The notes beneath the pieces were generated by a model. The model was not told where the DNA came from and did no database searches. It saw only the letters and a program-made list of their open reading frames with translations. Of a stretch of 64,000 nt of DNA, positions 44,102 through 55,479 are shown piece after piece (the stretch's first letter is position 1; each line of letters starts with the position of its first letter). The position numbers and the translations under genes were made by a program. The stretch comes from Lasiosphaeris hirsuta (lineage: Eukaryota > Ascomycota > Sordariomycetes > Sordariales > Lasiosphaeriaceae). The DNA lies in the NCBI GenBank assembly GCA_030549175.1, contig JAUKUA010000006.1:4464001-4528000 (forward strand). The letters are read 5' to 3'.

Positions 44102-44661
44102 AGGAGTGATTCATTGATTGGCTGTTGATGTTCTTATCATTCTTGGTACAATATATAGGGTTTTGGAGGGGCAGCGTTTGGCAGCGGAGCGGACGTTACA
44201 GATTTACCACTGGCAGCTCAATGCCCGGGGGTAGGAGTTATCAATACACGCGGGGAACTCATACTCAGAGAATACATACATGGCGCGAATGCAATTAAGT
44301 ACTTTATGGTTCAACCCAAATGATACCCGTGAGCTGGCTCGGGGCGCATTAAAGTCAACATAACAGAGGGTCCGTGTCAAGCATGACATAACCACCATGA
44401 GCTCTGCATAACATGTCGTGACATTTGACAAGATTCGGTTGCTTAATCCGTCTATGTCCGATAACTACAGCCGCTAATGTCTCGTAAGTGGTCGGCGAGA
44501 GGTTCGGCCCGAATAAGAAGACCAGCCCAATATGCTCGGGTCTTTCATCGCCCATGGGTTAGCAGTCTGAGGCTGACTCTGAATCTCTTGTTCAAATGTC
44601 TGTCACATCCATCATATCCTTGTGAAACCTCCGACATGAGCTGATACCAACACGCAACAAC
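44102..44661. other. intergenic before the P450 relic
   Basis: Stop-rich in all frames. The end may hold further unrecognisable decay products of the P450 relic. Confidence 0.45.
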
Positions 44662-45060
44662 CTCGCCGGATCCGATACCACAGCCACGGCCATCCAGGCC
44701 ACTATGCTGCACATCCTGACCAATCCCCACGTCCACTTCAAGCTACTCGCCGAGATCACTGAAACAGCCGCCTCCTCACCTATCCGAGACGCTGAAGTCA
44801 GGTAGATGCCATACCTTCATGTGGTCATCAAAGGCCTGCTAATCTTCCCGCCCGTGACGGGATTGATGTCAAAGGACGTGCCGCCAGGCGGTGACACCTT
44901 CAACGGGACCTTCATTCCCGATGGCAGTGTCTCGGCAAGAACATTGCCCTGATTGAACTGAACAAGGTTTTTGTCAAAGTCAGCTACCAGCCCCTCTTTG
45001 CAACTCGCTCTGTATCCTGCTAACATGGATATCTACTGGGATAGCTTTTGAGAAAGTTCG
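44662..45060 (+). pseudogene. cytochrome P450 relic (I-helix to beta-strand region)
   Basis: One frame reads LAGSDTTATAIQATM and ILTNPHVHFKLLAEI (I-helix with AGxDTT), then RDAEVR, TAG (44803-44805), MPYLHVVIK, GLLIFPPVTGLMSKDVPPGG and FIPDGS before TGA at 44950-44952. The order matches a P450 between I-helix and the meander. The ExxR motif that should follow VIK is gone (no Glu, and Leu where Arg is expected). No heme loop is found downstream and no N-terminal half upstream. It resembles the pisatin-demethylase-like/CYP68-type groups rather than the CYP52-like gene at 7.2 kb. Confidence 0.8.
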
Positions 45061-47056
45061 ACCTTTGCATCGTAGACCCTACACCGCCTTGGAAGTCCAA
45101 GAATAGGGGAATCTTCACCCAAGCTGAAATGTGGCTTAGAGCTACAAGAAGGAATCATACGTAGCCCAGCGGAGCTCGTTCGCAGGCTACCAAGCAGATG
45201 GAGTGTACAAACAATCAAATGATGAGAATGCTTTGTGGACTAACATGGATGTCTCTGCGAAGGTACCATGACCAAACGGCATTTACAGGGTGCCTTAAGG
45301 CCATGCTAACGATCTACTATCCCGATTATCATTTTTAACCATGTCTATCTCATTGGCTACTACGCTCGTGGGAAGCTAAGGAGGCAATCGAACTTGGTTA
45401 TTAAACGCTCTTGAAACTACTGAATAGCGTGTATGATAAGCGAGATGAACAGACAAGCGAGTTGTCACCACAACTACCCTCAATTACACAACCACAATAC
45501 TAGGAAATAACTATAACTGAACCAGAAACAGATGGATCAGACGATTCTGTAACCTCCTTATACGTGCGTGCATTATGGCCAGGCTTACCGTATACAGAAT
45601 ACTGAATCTTCGTACGAAACTGTCGCATAACTGCGGTGGGTGTGGCACAACGCTCTGGCGCAGCCACAGCTGTGGCTGCGAGCGCTGGCTTCTTGCAGAG
45701 GAGCGTGAGCTCCTCTGCAAGAAGCCTAGCGCCTTGGCAGAGCACCCTCTCTTTTGTAGATATTCGGCGCTCACGCGCCTTGCTCTCTTAGCTGGAGCAG
45801 ACTCAATTCAATCTTCTTTTCTCTTCATTACTCGGCTCCAGAAGTGTCAGAAGAACTCTCCTGCACCACCACCAATTTATCGTGCCCCCTAGATTACCTG
45901 CTCACCCACAGCCGTCTGATCCTGTAGACCCTATGCCTCTTGTATAGTAAGTGAACCAAGTTACACATATGTCCTTTTTTAGCTCCGCGGCACTTTCTAA
46001 GACCCCCGTACGTAGAAGAGCCACCTCATGTATCACAGCTATTGTACCTTAAGCTAATCGGTCCATAGTAGTCAGTATTACGATTAGAGAGTTACCCTGA
46101 TAGTTAGAAATTCGAGTTTTTACAAGTGCTGACTATGAGATAGTCTCTTAACGGTTATATGGTATTTAGGAGATCTAAGGTAGTACCGTGGTTAGACTTA
46201 AGGCTGGGGGTATTAAGGTCCAGATATTACCCTCTTTAGGTTATACAGTATTAAGACCAGCTTTAGGAAACCCTCCCTGGATATACTTTTTTATAATCGA
46301 GGCAAAACCCCTTCTTTAAACCTATAGAGAGACGTTAATATACTAATATATGTAATATTTATCCACATTAAATACTTAATTTAACAGCTATACGCTTTAT
46401 TTAACTGCATCACATAACTAATATTTAACAGTGTGACACTACTGAGTTTACCTAAGGTCAACAGGGTATATCACCTCCTTAACCTAGGCCTGCAGTTCAT
46501 GGGACATATACACACAGCACGTGAGGCAATAGCCTTATCAGGCTTCCGATCTACCAGAGCGTTACTAACAGGGCTAACAGGCCTTAGGCATGCCCTCTGG
46601 GTTACGTCGGAAACTCTAGAGCCAAATAAGGGCAAGGGATAACCACGCAGTGAATTATCCTATGCTACGCTTTAGAATATTACTAGACTTTAGATTTATC
46701 ATCGTCAAGGTCGTAGGACGGCTGAGGACCTATAAGAGGATCACAGGATAGTCTTTTAAATCAGGAATCCCCTAGTTATCATAGTCTCTAAGGGTGGGTT
46801 TACCAGCTCAAGTATCCAGGGATATGAAAAACTCCATCTCCTTTCTCTGGCCAGTTGACAAATGTAGCGCGCGCCTTTCCTTCGTATGATAGTCGTAAAC
46901 AGGGGAGTAGTAGTCTGCGTTATAGCCGTCAGAAACGCCGTGATCGGAAATGGGTAGCTACATTCCGAGTGGAAGCTCAAGCTGGACGCGTGAGAGCGGT
47001 TCTACCCAATGAGGTCCATCTTTATGGCTGCATCTGCGGTGGTGCTGGATTTTATA
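45061..47056. other. AT-rich relic block with two palindromes
   Basis: Mostly stop-filled in all frames. Composition falls to strongly AT-rich from about 45950 to 46450, as expected for RIP-type decay. Two adjacent palindromes occupy 45659-45732. No intact reverse transcriptase or transposase motif was found. Confidence 0.6.
45659..45732. repeat. two adjacent long palindromes
   Basis: A perfect 22-bp palindrome CGCAGCCACAG/CTGTGGCTGCG (45659-45680) is followed by an inverted repeat (45682-45732) whose arms GGCTTCTTGCAGAGGAGC and its complement flank a GTGA loop, extended by GCGCT/AGCGC outside one mismatch. Could be the terminal structure of a mobile element or a cruciform-forming site. Confidence 0.85.
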
Positions 47057-47680
47057 CTACCCCATTCCTATGTTACCGCGTCCGGTAAGAGATAGCGATT
47101 GGCTGGGATGCTGGGGCTGAGCAGCTGCCGGACGAACGCGGACGATCCTATCGGGGTCTTCTCTCACGAATTCGTTGTAGCCACACTTACGCAAACGCAC
47201 GCAGAGGTTAACCTCCGTTAGGGAGTTGTAGCAATAATCAAACGGTAGAAGATAGCGATACCCTACTTTCTGGGTTGTCTTGAGGAAAAGCTGAATCCTT
47301 ATCATGATGACGACACCGTTCAGATATAAAAGTTCTTGTGGTGCAAGTGGCTTTTTCTTACTCATTGAGCCGGCCCCCGCGTAGTCTCGGGGTTCTGTCG
47401 CAAGAACACCGCAATATTCGCGCAGGGGTCGGTTGTCAGTCTCGGCTCTAGGGGATGCTTGACGCCGCCAAGCGAAAACGCTCAGGTCAGGAGCAGAACT
47501 GATTATCGCTTCCTGGAGCCGTCGGAAAGCCCGATGCTCTTCGCTGTATCTCAGTGACAGGCTCACGCCAAAAATTCCTAGCATACATTAAGCGGCGTCT
47601 TCGATCCTTGTCGTATTCCTGCCCGACACCCAAGACATCTTCTGCGCAACCGATACGGTGGATAGGGACTAACTATGCAG
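47057..47680 (-). pseudogene. HET-domain gene relic (C-terminal part)
   Basis: The minus strand reads SVAQKMSW and TTRIEDAA, TAA (47588-47590), CMLGIFGVSLSLRYSEE, HRAFRRLQEAIISS and DLSVFAWRR. This is the well-known region of HET proteins following the HET domain (usually MSWA...TTR.EDRAYCLMGIF...FIRLQEEI...SIFAW). The stop replaces the expected aromatic residue. A further stretch RYLLPFDYCYNSLTEVNLCVRLRK fits the later part of such proteins. No N-terminal HET motif is found upstream. It is a separate relic from the HET gene at 16.6 kb. Confidence 0.75.
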
Positions 47681-47831
47681 GAGAATGTTTTCACTGATGC
47701 CTGTTATGCTGGACCCACAGCCAACCAGAAGCGTGCACAAGTATAAGAAAACTCAGTGTCTACTGGCGACCATGGAGGGGGAGAGGGAAAGGAAAGGGAG
47801 TGCCAGTGTGGCTCCATCAGGGTGTCTGGTA

Positions 47832-47854
47832 ATATATATATATATATATATATA
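47832..47854. repeat. (AT)n microsatellite
   Basis: About eleven AT units within otherwise non-repetitive sequence. Confidence 0.9.
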
Positions 47855-48201
47855 TCACGGCGTTGAAGCTATTTTCAATCATGCTCAAGAGCCCTAAACC
47901 TCAACTCCTCCTCCCAACCTTCCTCCTGGCCATTCAACCCATCATAAACATGCCCTCAACCTCCTGGTGAGGGACCCGGGCAGGCCGTTGTCTTCGTCAC
48001 GGACAACAATAAGGTCTCTTAACCGATCTAAGCCGTTTCGATCCCAGGCGTGGCGATGACCGCAGCGGCTGGCTTCGAGCTCGTTTTGAGCTCGCACCGT
48101 GTCTCTGAAGCCCAGTGCCCCAGGCGCGGGCCCGCTGCCAATTGGCACCAACCCAAGCCCACAGCTGCGTTGCGGCCATAGCCGCACCAAAGGTCTCTAG
48201 C

Positions 48202-48366
48202 CTAAAACGGGCAGCTACAGTCGCCGCAAATGCAATCGGGACAGCGCGGCGTCGGGCAGGTCACGGTAGGGCAGACCGGGCACGGGCGTGTCTCGGCGCA
48301 CTGGCCGATAGCCGGGCATTCCGTTGGCGCGATCGGGTTAACCGCCGTGGCTGTTGTAATAATACA
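48202..48366 (-). other. short cysteine-rich open frame, possible terminal exon
   Basis: A 54-codon minus-strand frame, open between TAG at 48367-48369 and TAG at 48202-48204, contains 11 cysteines with a CPxC-type pattern (for example TRPCPVCPTVTCPTPRCPDC) and ends SCPF. There is no ATG, so it could only be a last exon with its acceptor at the upstream TTTAG, or chance coding in a GC-rich patch. Ten of the 11 cysteines fall in the last 39 codons, which is more than composition alone explains. Confidence 0.3.
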
Positions 48367-48810
48367 CTAAAGATGCGTTTTGAAACGCTGAAAGCGAAAG
48401 TTTTAACCTTAGAAAGGCCTCATGCAAGCTATCTATGCCCTCTTTAGATGCTGAAAAGCCTTATCCAGTTTTCAATATCCCTTGGTAGGAGTGTTGCGGG
48501 CTAAATCCGTCTGCCAAGACGTTGGCTAGCTCGGACTGAGCAGCTGACGGATCCGACTCCCACAATACTACTTTGGGACAAATACATGCTCATCTTGCTC
48601 ATCTTGCTCAAACTCGCTCAAGTCTCGCTATTGGTAATAATTAAAAACTTTTCCGCCGTAAGGATTTATTGGTGGACAAATAACATTTTAGTCATGCTCC
48701 CAGAACACTGCGTTGAACTGATGCAACCGTGACTCTAGGTGGTATGGGGTAAGCACACGGTGGGTAGGTGAGAGTAATCTTCAGTCTGCAGTTTGTTACT
48801 CTTCATTGCC

Positions 48811-48816
48811 TATAAG
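48811..48816 (+). promoter_or_regulatory. TATA box of the DJ-1/PfpI gene
   Basis: TATAAG lies 103-108 bp upstream of the ATG at 48919, with a purine/pyrimidine-mixed leader between. Confidence 0.4.
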
Positions 48817-48918
48817 TATCCGAGTTTCCATCTCATAGCACACGAACTCAATAACAGCCTTCACACCGGAAAAGGACAAGACGGAATCATTCAAATCACT
48901 TTATAATCGAGTAGCATT

Positions 48919-50018
48919 ATGAGAACCTCAACAGCCACCGTTTTTGGGCTTCTATCGCTCCTCAGGCCTAGGGTCTTGGCTCAAACATATGACCCCAGCA
49001 AAACTCTTTCTATAGGCATTGTACACCGACGTTCTGTGTCCCCCTTTTTCTCCGTCGAAATGACAACTGACCACTAGTCTACGGTAGGTGTTGTTTCCTG
49101 GGTTTCAGCCCTTGGATGTTATTGGGCCCCTCGATATCATTCAGATTGTAGGTTTTCCAATCGAAACCTTGCCCCCCTTGTGGTGGGCGCCATGTGCTGA
49201 TCAGCGGCGCCCAGCTCTCGGGGAGTCACAACATGACACTCTCCATGATCTGGAAAGAAATCGGCCCGGTCTGGGCTCGAGCCCCTCCACGTCGAACCCC
49301 GCCCCCAGCAAACTCGAGCTTGCCCATTGCCGTCTACCCGGTTCAGGCCCCACACATTGTGGCAACGCACACCTTCAACAACACACCGCCGCTTGATATT
49401 TTGCTGGTTCCGGGAGGGATGGGAAACCGTGTGCTGCATGAGAACAACGACACGGTGATTGAGGACTTTGTGGCGGCGAGGTACTACAGCGAGCTTCAGT
49501 ATCTCCTCAGCGTGTGCACTGGCGCCGCAAGCCTAGCCAAGTCGGGCGTGCTGAATGGGCGACATGCAACAACGAATAAGGCGGCGTGGGCGTGGCCCAC
49601 GCAGTTTGGGGACGGGGTCAAGTGGGAGCCGACGGCAAGATGGACCGAAGATGGCAATATTTGGACCAGCTCCGGCGTCTCTGCCGGCATCGACATGACC
49701 TACGCCTTCTTCCGGGCCCTCCTGGGGGCTGCGGTTGTCGATCCCGTCATCAATGCGATGGAGTATACGCCGCATACCGACCGCCACTGGGATCCGTTCT
49801 CGGTGGTTCATCATGTGAGTGGAATGCGTCAATATCTTGTTGTTACACGGAATCGGGGCTTCTAACTTGCTGCACAGGTACCTGGAGCTGACACTAGTGG
49901 CCCCCTGGGAGACTGTGTTGGCCCTGCTGGGTATGAGTATGAATGTCCTCGCAAGAACACCGCATCTACTCACACCCTCGTGTCCCCGATCAATGAACTT
50001 CCTCTGATTGCAAAGTAA
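48919..50018 (+). CDS. secreted DJ-1/PfpI-family protein
   Basis: Model: exons 48919-49020, 49088-49147, 49215-49814, 49878-50018 (300 residues; introns 63-67 nt, phases consistent). Signal peptide at about 1-22 (ending RVLAQ). DJ-1/PfpI fold: LSIGIVLFPGFQPLDVIGPLDI at the start, ILLVPGGMG near 115, nucleophile elbow LLSVCTGAASLAKSG with Cys155, and HATTNKAAWAWP. The C-terminal extension SGPLGDCVGP..YECPRKN adds cysteines, fitting an extracellular protein. Family members include isonitrile-hydratase-like and ThiJ enzymes (known); the secreted form's substrate is unknown. The least certain choice is the second acceptor (49214 rather than 49204), made to keep frame and the LSGSHNM block. Confidence 0.8.
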
Positions 50019-50432
50019 ACTTGGGTGCAAGTACACAGGCCCCAAGACAAAAGATATCTATTCGAGCTACGTTGCTCTCGACGAGATTTTATTGCATCGC
50101 TTGTGTGAGCCCAGTTATTGAACGACCGAATTTCAAAATCCACTGCCTAGGCACTTTGAATCCTACGGCACCTTTGTGAAAAAGCCTTAAATGGACCAAG
50201 ATGAATGGAACGTGACTAACCAACACTAGGGGGGCTAACCTTTGACCCCTGACTGTGACTGAAGTGCCCCGTTTAGTGCGAATCAAATTGAAGACTCTAT
50301 ACTGCCTCGAAACTAAAATGGGCGCATCACAATCGTTATGAGTCGTAGAAATCCTTCCTAGATATAAAGGGCTTGTTGTATGCTAAGCAAATTTTAGCAT
50401 CTCGTATGTCGGCGGAAACACGATCCATACAG
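50019..50432. other. intergenic, no gene recognised
   Basis: About 400 bp, stop-rich, no repeats noted. Confidence 0.45.
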
Positions 50433-50972
50433 TCAGTCCCAGGGCCATTCCTTGGGTCCCACACTGTCACGTCCGCCTTCGATTCTCGGGTTAAAAATGA
50501 TTTGTATTCTCTGTAGTGGTGGCGACCCTACGAAGCCATTTTTTCTGCGGTTCTTGAAAGTCGAAATAGAACTCGCTAGACCTGTCATGGAGATAAAATG
50601 TCCAAGTGAACTTCCAGAGGCGAGGGGCGAGCATTTTAGCCTCGTTGCCAAATTCGCACCCTGTAGACCAGTAAGAGAAGAGATTTTGAGCTCCTCTAAG
50701 CTAGTGAAGTCGGTGAGATCAAAGCATTCGAGGCTCATTTCGCAAAGAGAACTATGAGCAAGAGCCCGTAGAGTCGACTTGTGAGGAGTGAGGGCGCTTC
50801 CCATGACGGATAGGTTCCATGGCTGAGTCATGTTGGAGTACATAAAGCGGAAGCTAGAATGCTCGAGCTTGGTGGGGAGGAGAAGAAGCTGTTTCAGGTT
50901 CGAGCATGTATCCCGGAAGTCGCTGAAGCCAAGGATGGTGATGGGAACAAGATTGTGGCTGATACACGGCAT
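50433..50972 (-). pseudogene. F-box/LRR-type protein fragment
   Basis: A 179-residue frame reads DTCSNLKQLLLLPTKLEHSS, SNMTQPWNLSVMGSALTPHK, STLRALAHSSL and CFDLTDFTSLEELKISS. This resembles the leucine-rich part of fungal F-box proteins (typical LLLLPTKLEHF, LTPHKSTL, LTDFTSLEEL blocks). No F-box is seen upstream and the expected continuation decays after about residue 120, so it is probably a truncated copy. Confidence 0.5.
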
Positions 50973-51081
50973 TCAAGGACATCGGAAACAAGGAGAAGAG
51001 AATACTGCTCTCAGCCCAGCAAGACGGACCGGACTGGCTCTGGAGACAAGCGGTTAAGTCTTGCTATCTATCACAAAGCAC

Positions 51082-52184
51082 TCAAGGGCTGAATGCCACG
51101 ATGCCCTCCATATTATCCGCCACGGTTTCCTCGAGCTTTCTCCACCCGTCCTGCCCTGCCCACTTCCTCAACAATCCGAGCGGCTGCGCAAAGTCGGTTG
51201 TCAGACTCAACTTGCCCAGACCGGGGAGATCATCAATGAACTTTTTGTCAGGGTATTGCCGTCTCATGATGGCCAGCAGCTCATTCCAATTGGTCGTGTC
51301 CGCCCAGGCCTGAAGGCGCTCGTGCTTGACCTCGGGGTCGATGACAGCAGCCACATGAAGCTGCGCAGCATCCTTGACGTCAATTGTGTACACTAGAATA
51401 TTGCATTATTAGCATTCAAGTTTACCATCATGGAGTCATGATGTGAAGCAGAGCTCAAAGGGCACTCACTCGCAGGCGTCGTCGTCAAAGCCGCCAAGTC
51501 TCCATCGTACAGCTGCTTCAACCACGCGCCGGCACTGTCAACGTGACTTTTGTGAAGCGGCTGGCCAATGATGCTCGAAGGCCCGACAGCGTTGACGGTG
51601 AAATGCGGCTTCTTCTCCTCGACAAACCTCCACACGGCTCTTTCCGCTTCGGCCTTGCTGGCCATGTACACGACCCCTCCCGACGTAGGACCCGCCCACG
51701 CCAACTGGACGGCCGTGTCGTTGAACGTGTCTTTGGTGACGTGGACCGAGTTTCCCAGCATAGGCATGGCAGCCGCGGCAATGGAGCTGGTGTAGACAAA
51801 CTCGCGCACTGATGGTTCCTTGAGCGCGGCTCCGAGGATCGACGTGGCGCCCAGTATCGTTTGGGGTATCACTTTGTTCGGGTCCGAATCAAAGGTAACG
51901 ATGGATGCGACGTGGGCAATGGCCGACACTCGTTTGACCGCTTCATCAAAGGCGTGCTCGTCGGCCAGGGTGCGAACAACGACGAGCTCAAAGTCGCCCC
52001 GGTCGGCGTAGGTCTTGAAAAGGTCTTCAACGAGCCAAGAAGCTCTAGCGAGATCACGGACGGTGCCGCGGACTTTGTAGCCGCGCTCGAGGAAGGCCTT
52101 GATGACGTGGGTTGCGAGAGAGCCTGTTGCGCCCGTGACGAGAACCAGGGAGCCTTTGGGGATGCTGGTCTCGGGTTCGGCCAT
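51082..52184 (-). CDS. NAD(P)-dependent epimerase/ketoreductase (extended SDR, GRE2-like)
   Basis: Exons 52184-51470 and 51392-51082, intron 77 nt (GTGAGT...TAG), 341 residues. The ATG at 52184 (CAGCATGGCC) fits the family start; an upstream in-frame ATG at 52286 would add 34 atypical residues. Rossmann motif VTGATGSLATH (16-26), FVYTSSIAAA with the catalytic Ser/Thr near 132-134, and Y173-M-A-S-K177 as the active-site pair. The C-terminus contains VYTIDVKDAAQLHVAA, usual in dihydroflavonol-reductase/methylglyoxal-reductase-like enzymes that reduce aldehydes and ketones (known). Cytosolic. A regulator gene lies about 430 bp upstream on the same strand. Confidence 0.85.
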
Positions 52185-52613
52185 GCTGGGATATCTACTA
52201 GGCGAGGTGCGTAGAGACTGGGTGGTGTGGATGGTGAGCTCTGGTCCGGCAAAGGGGTTCAGGTTCCAAGTTGCCCGTCCATTCATTCAAAAAAAAGTTC
52301 GCTTGGAGCTTTGCTTTGGCACATGTATTTATACCCAAACTCGAGCTCGAGGTTGTGCTATGAGATCGTGATAGAAGCTTTCTGAGTCGGCCAAGCTCGT
52401 AGCTGACACACACCCCATGCACCTCCGGCTCGTTTGTGTCCATTCAGAATCGGCCTTTGAGGTGGCTAAAGGCTAATGCAGCTTGGTGTTCCAAAACGGA
52501 AGTTGCAAGTCTTGGCGGCAATGAATCATTGGCGGTGACTTCCTGCTCCAAGGTGATGGTACCTGGAGGTGCATACCATGCACATATCCGAGACTTGAGT
52601 CGTCAAAGCCGCA
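52185..52613. other. promoter region of the reductase gene
   Basis: Contains a TATAAATA element and no supported gene. Confidence 0.5.
52326..52333 (-). promoter_or_regulatory. TATA box of the reductase gene
   Basis: TATAAATA on the minus strand, 142 bp upstream of the ATG at 52184. Confidence 0.45.
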
Positions 52614-53674
52614 TCAGATGCCCGCCGGCCCTCCACCCGCTGTTGCTGGGGCTAAAGTAACTTGGGCCAACAGCCCAACCCGTTCCACGTATCTGAGCAG
52701 AAGCATTTCCAAGAACCCATCCAGCCCTAACGCACTCCATCCACCGTTAAGTTCCACCATCCTCAAAGCGCCCTGTACATGCCGTTTCGTCATGGCTGTC
52801 TCGCCTAGCAAGACCTTCGCCCCCCCGACATCCATGTTAGCCCACAGAACTTTTATCATCGCAATCCGTTGCAAAAACTGGGTTACCCACCTCATCAAAG
52901 GCGAGTGCCAGAATCTCGGCAAAAACAGCATCATCAAATCCCCTCGCCTCACCGTCTGAACTGGCAATTGCCCGGCTGACGGCTCTGACAGAAAGCAACT
53001 TGTATCTCACCGCAAGCTCCGCGAACCTCTCCTGCTGCTGCTCCTGTTGATGGCTCACCGAAGCATGTCTCGCAGCATTGAGGAACAATGAGTTTAGGCA
53101 CTCGGGGTTGGTCAACGCAAGACGGACCCAGTCTGCCGTCATGGCATCTGCATAGACCTGGCCCCGGGCTCTTAGTCCTCTGCATTGCGATTTCATCCGC
53201 GGTACGATGTGTGCGATATCTGACGTGATAGGGGTCAGCAAGAAAGCTGAGAGGTGGGGGGAGCCACACGGTAATATTTTAGGCCATATTTTATCGTGCT
53301 AACAAACACTTACAGTGGTCCAAGAGAAACGTCTCCAGTGGGGAAAACGGCCTCGCGAAGCTGGCGAACGGATCACTCCGTCCCGAGCCAATGACCTCGG
53401 GGCTAGCGTGGTGGGATCCGTACGGCGACATTGCCGTTACCCCGTCGATGGCGCCGTTTGGAATTTGCAGCGGATCTCCCTGTGGTTGCCCAACACCCCT
53501 GGAGGCTTGGTACGCAACAACACGGGCACGCCTCCGTCTCGCATGTGCTGTCCGGGCTGCGTGTGAATGGACAATGGTGGCGGCATTTTGGGTCCCTCCC
53601 TCGTCCGGGTTGATAAACCGTATGGCCTGGAGGAGTCCAGAGGGTCCGCTGGTCTGATTTCCTTGGCCGTCCAT
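52614..53674 (-). CDS. Fungal_trans_2-like regulator without a zinc cluster
   Basis: Model: exons 53674-53314, 53219-52891, 52814-52614 (296 residues, phases consistent). The N-terminus has the FINPDEGGTQNAATIVHSHA...RRRRARVVAY pattern: a short fungal motif found in Fungal_trans_2/DUF3468-type proteins that lack a Zn2Cys6 domain. The helical middle carries PFSPLETFLLDHY, then MTADWVRLALTNPECLNSLF. Exon 3 has AMTKRHVQGALRMVELNGG and ALGLDGFLEMLLL. Such proteins are putative nuclear regulators (known as a class). The second intron is less sure: donor GTGGGT, branch GCTAAC, acceptor AAG. Without it the frame stops soon after. It could control the neighbouring reductase; this is inference. Confidence 0.65.
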
Positions 53675-54126
53675 TTGCGAGAGTACCCTTGTATTTTCCT
53701 CCCGTGTTTTGCAAACTCCGAGATGGCTGAGTCGGGACGAGGAGAGAAGCGGGGAAATGCCCACTGATAATTAGCGCGCCTTGTTGCAGTTCTGCCAAGC
53801 ACTGCACCTCCAAAACTGACAGAAACCTCCCTTTGGTGTGGCAGTTGAGTTAGACAGACTAGTTTATTGTTAGACACCTAGGTGAGGTATCCCTTCTGGA
53901 AATGATAGCATTTTGGGGTTACTACCGACAGTTCTCTTCAGTTACAGAACCGCAACGCACTCTTCATCTACTTGGCAACCTGCGAGCGAGCTCCGTTAAG
54001 CTAGGACCAACCTGTCCAAGATCCTTCCTGTCACATCAAAAAGGCATGTGGGTATATAAGTGGTTTAGCCTCACAGACATTCGTAATTCCTTCTTTCATA
54101 AAAAGTTCCATGAAACCCAACTTGCC
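53675..54126. other. intergenic, no gene recognised
   Basis: About 450 bp including the regulator's upstream region. Confidence 0.45.
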
Positions 54127-55419
54127 TCAACCCTTTACCGCCCGGTTTTTCTTAGGACCCTTCTTTGTGAAGAGCAAGCGAATATTCCGCCCACACCTTC
54201 TCCAGAACCTAGCCCTCGGAATCATCACAGACTTGACCACCTTAGGTGCTACTGTGGGCGCCACTGCAGCAGCTGATCGTTCCATGGCGAGCCTTTTCCG
54301 CTCCACCGCAGTCCTTTCCTGCTCAGCTAGGACATGCCATGGCACTTCAACGCCTCTTGCCATGTAGCAAGGGGTCTTGTGCGGGAGACTTTTGTAAGAG
54401 TCCTAAACGGCCTAGCCACAGCAGTCTCTAACAATGGGTCTCTCCAGGTAGCGGTAGTAGTTTGTGCAGCTCGCATCGGCACACCAAAGCGTTCCGCGGC
54501 TTTCGGCATCTTCACATAGTCTGTCCGAGTCGGGGTCGACAGCCTCACACCACGAATGACTCACGGTACGCCAAATAGGCACTTTCACAAAAGCGGCAGG
54601 AATTCTCCGCTTGTAGATTATCTCGAGACAAGGTCCCCCGGTGTGACATGACTCTATATCCACGCTCCATCCGTACGACCAGTTGTACACGTGGCTTAGG
54701 CATTTCCTGGCATGGTGAGAGTCAGTCTTTACGCCTCCGTTCTCAGTTCCGCTTCTACCGCTCGCCGGCGTCAGTGGGCTGAGCCGGCGGCTCGGGTCAA
54801 CGCGGCAGCACGGCGCCTTGTCACACAAGCTTGGTATAAGCGACCATTGGTAAGGCGCGTTGGCTGTATATGTATCGCCTAAATCCAAGCAGTAACAGCG
54901 GTTCGGGTCGAAATACCTCATCTCGGGAAGCCGACCCGGGGCTGCTTGGGGAACAACGTATTTGGCTACCCCCCTCCGAAATGTAACTAGGTATGTGGCC
55001 ATGTCGTTGGCGGTGAATCGATACCCGGCTTCCTGTTCTGGTAACCGAAGATGGCCTGACCACGTCAGATCAATATAAGCGGAATCCCCCGTACCTGTCC
55101 GCTTAAGTGTGACAGTTGGGTATCCTTTTGACTCTGGAATACCATTGGCCTCGGTGCCGTGGCGTGAGGGTAAATGGCTAGGATGTCGGCATGTAAGTGG
55201 TACCACCTGGGTATCCGTTGTTATACCTTGTCCCACTAGCCTGTCTATAGCCTCGGCTACCATCTTCTGATTGATAACCTCGTGTTCGGAACGGCGGATG
55301 TGGCCCTGGTGTCCGGTACAAACTCGATCCTTATCACCTTTTTTTCTCTCCGCCGCGGAGAAGAAGGCTGATGGGTGATCGACATGGCAGGCCTCGCAAT
55401 AGAGAGATTTGTTTACCAA
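54127..55419 (-). pseudogene. Cys/His-rich hypothetical protein, damaged 5' end
   Basis: The main frame (55419-54412, 335 codons) begins at TTG with no ATG. It opens with LYCEACHVDHPSAFFSAAER and RVCTGHQGHIRRSEHEVI, a Cys/His pattern common in a fungal family of unknown function that often carries an F-box upstream. Later landmarks include YIDLTWSGHLRLP, MATYLVTFRRG, YNWSYGWSVDIESC and LWCADASCTNYYRYL. Upstream, an in-frame TAG separates it from a short MTRVENPRGT segment, so the N-terminus is lost or lies beyond an unseen intron. Downstream the same frame resumes at 54363-54127 (WHVLAEQERTAVERKR) after two stops, a possible final exon. Function unknown. Confidence 0.45.
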
Positions 55420-55479
55420 GTCCTATGTTCCTCTCGGATTTTCTACCCGGGTCATTTTGTTGAGAACCTTCTCAACCCC

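Larger units (their letters stand above)
47681..48918. other. intergenic with AT microsatellite and GC-rich island
   Basis: Holds an (AT)n run at about 47832-47854, a GC-rich island (about 47950-48350) unlike its AT-rich surroundings, a cysteine-rich short frame (48202-48366) and the TATA element of the DJ-1/PfpI gene. Confidence 0.5.

Noticed and set aside
52185..52286. Upstream ATG extension of the reductase
   Set aside because: Would add 34 residues before the usual family start; the ATG at 52184 has the better context and fits the Rossmann spacing.
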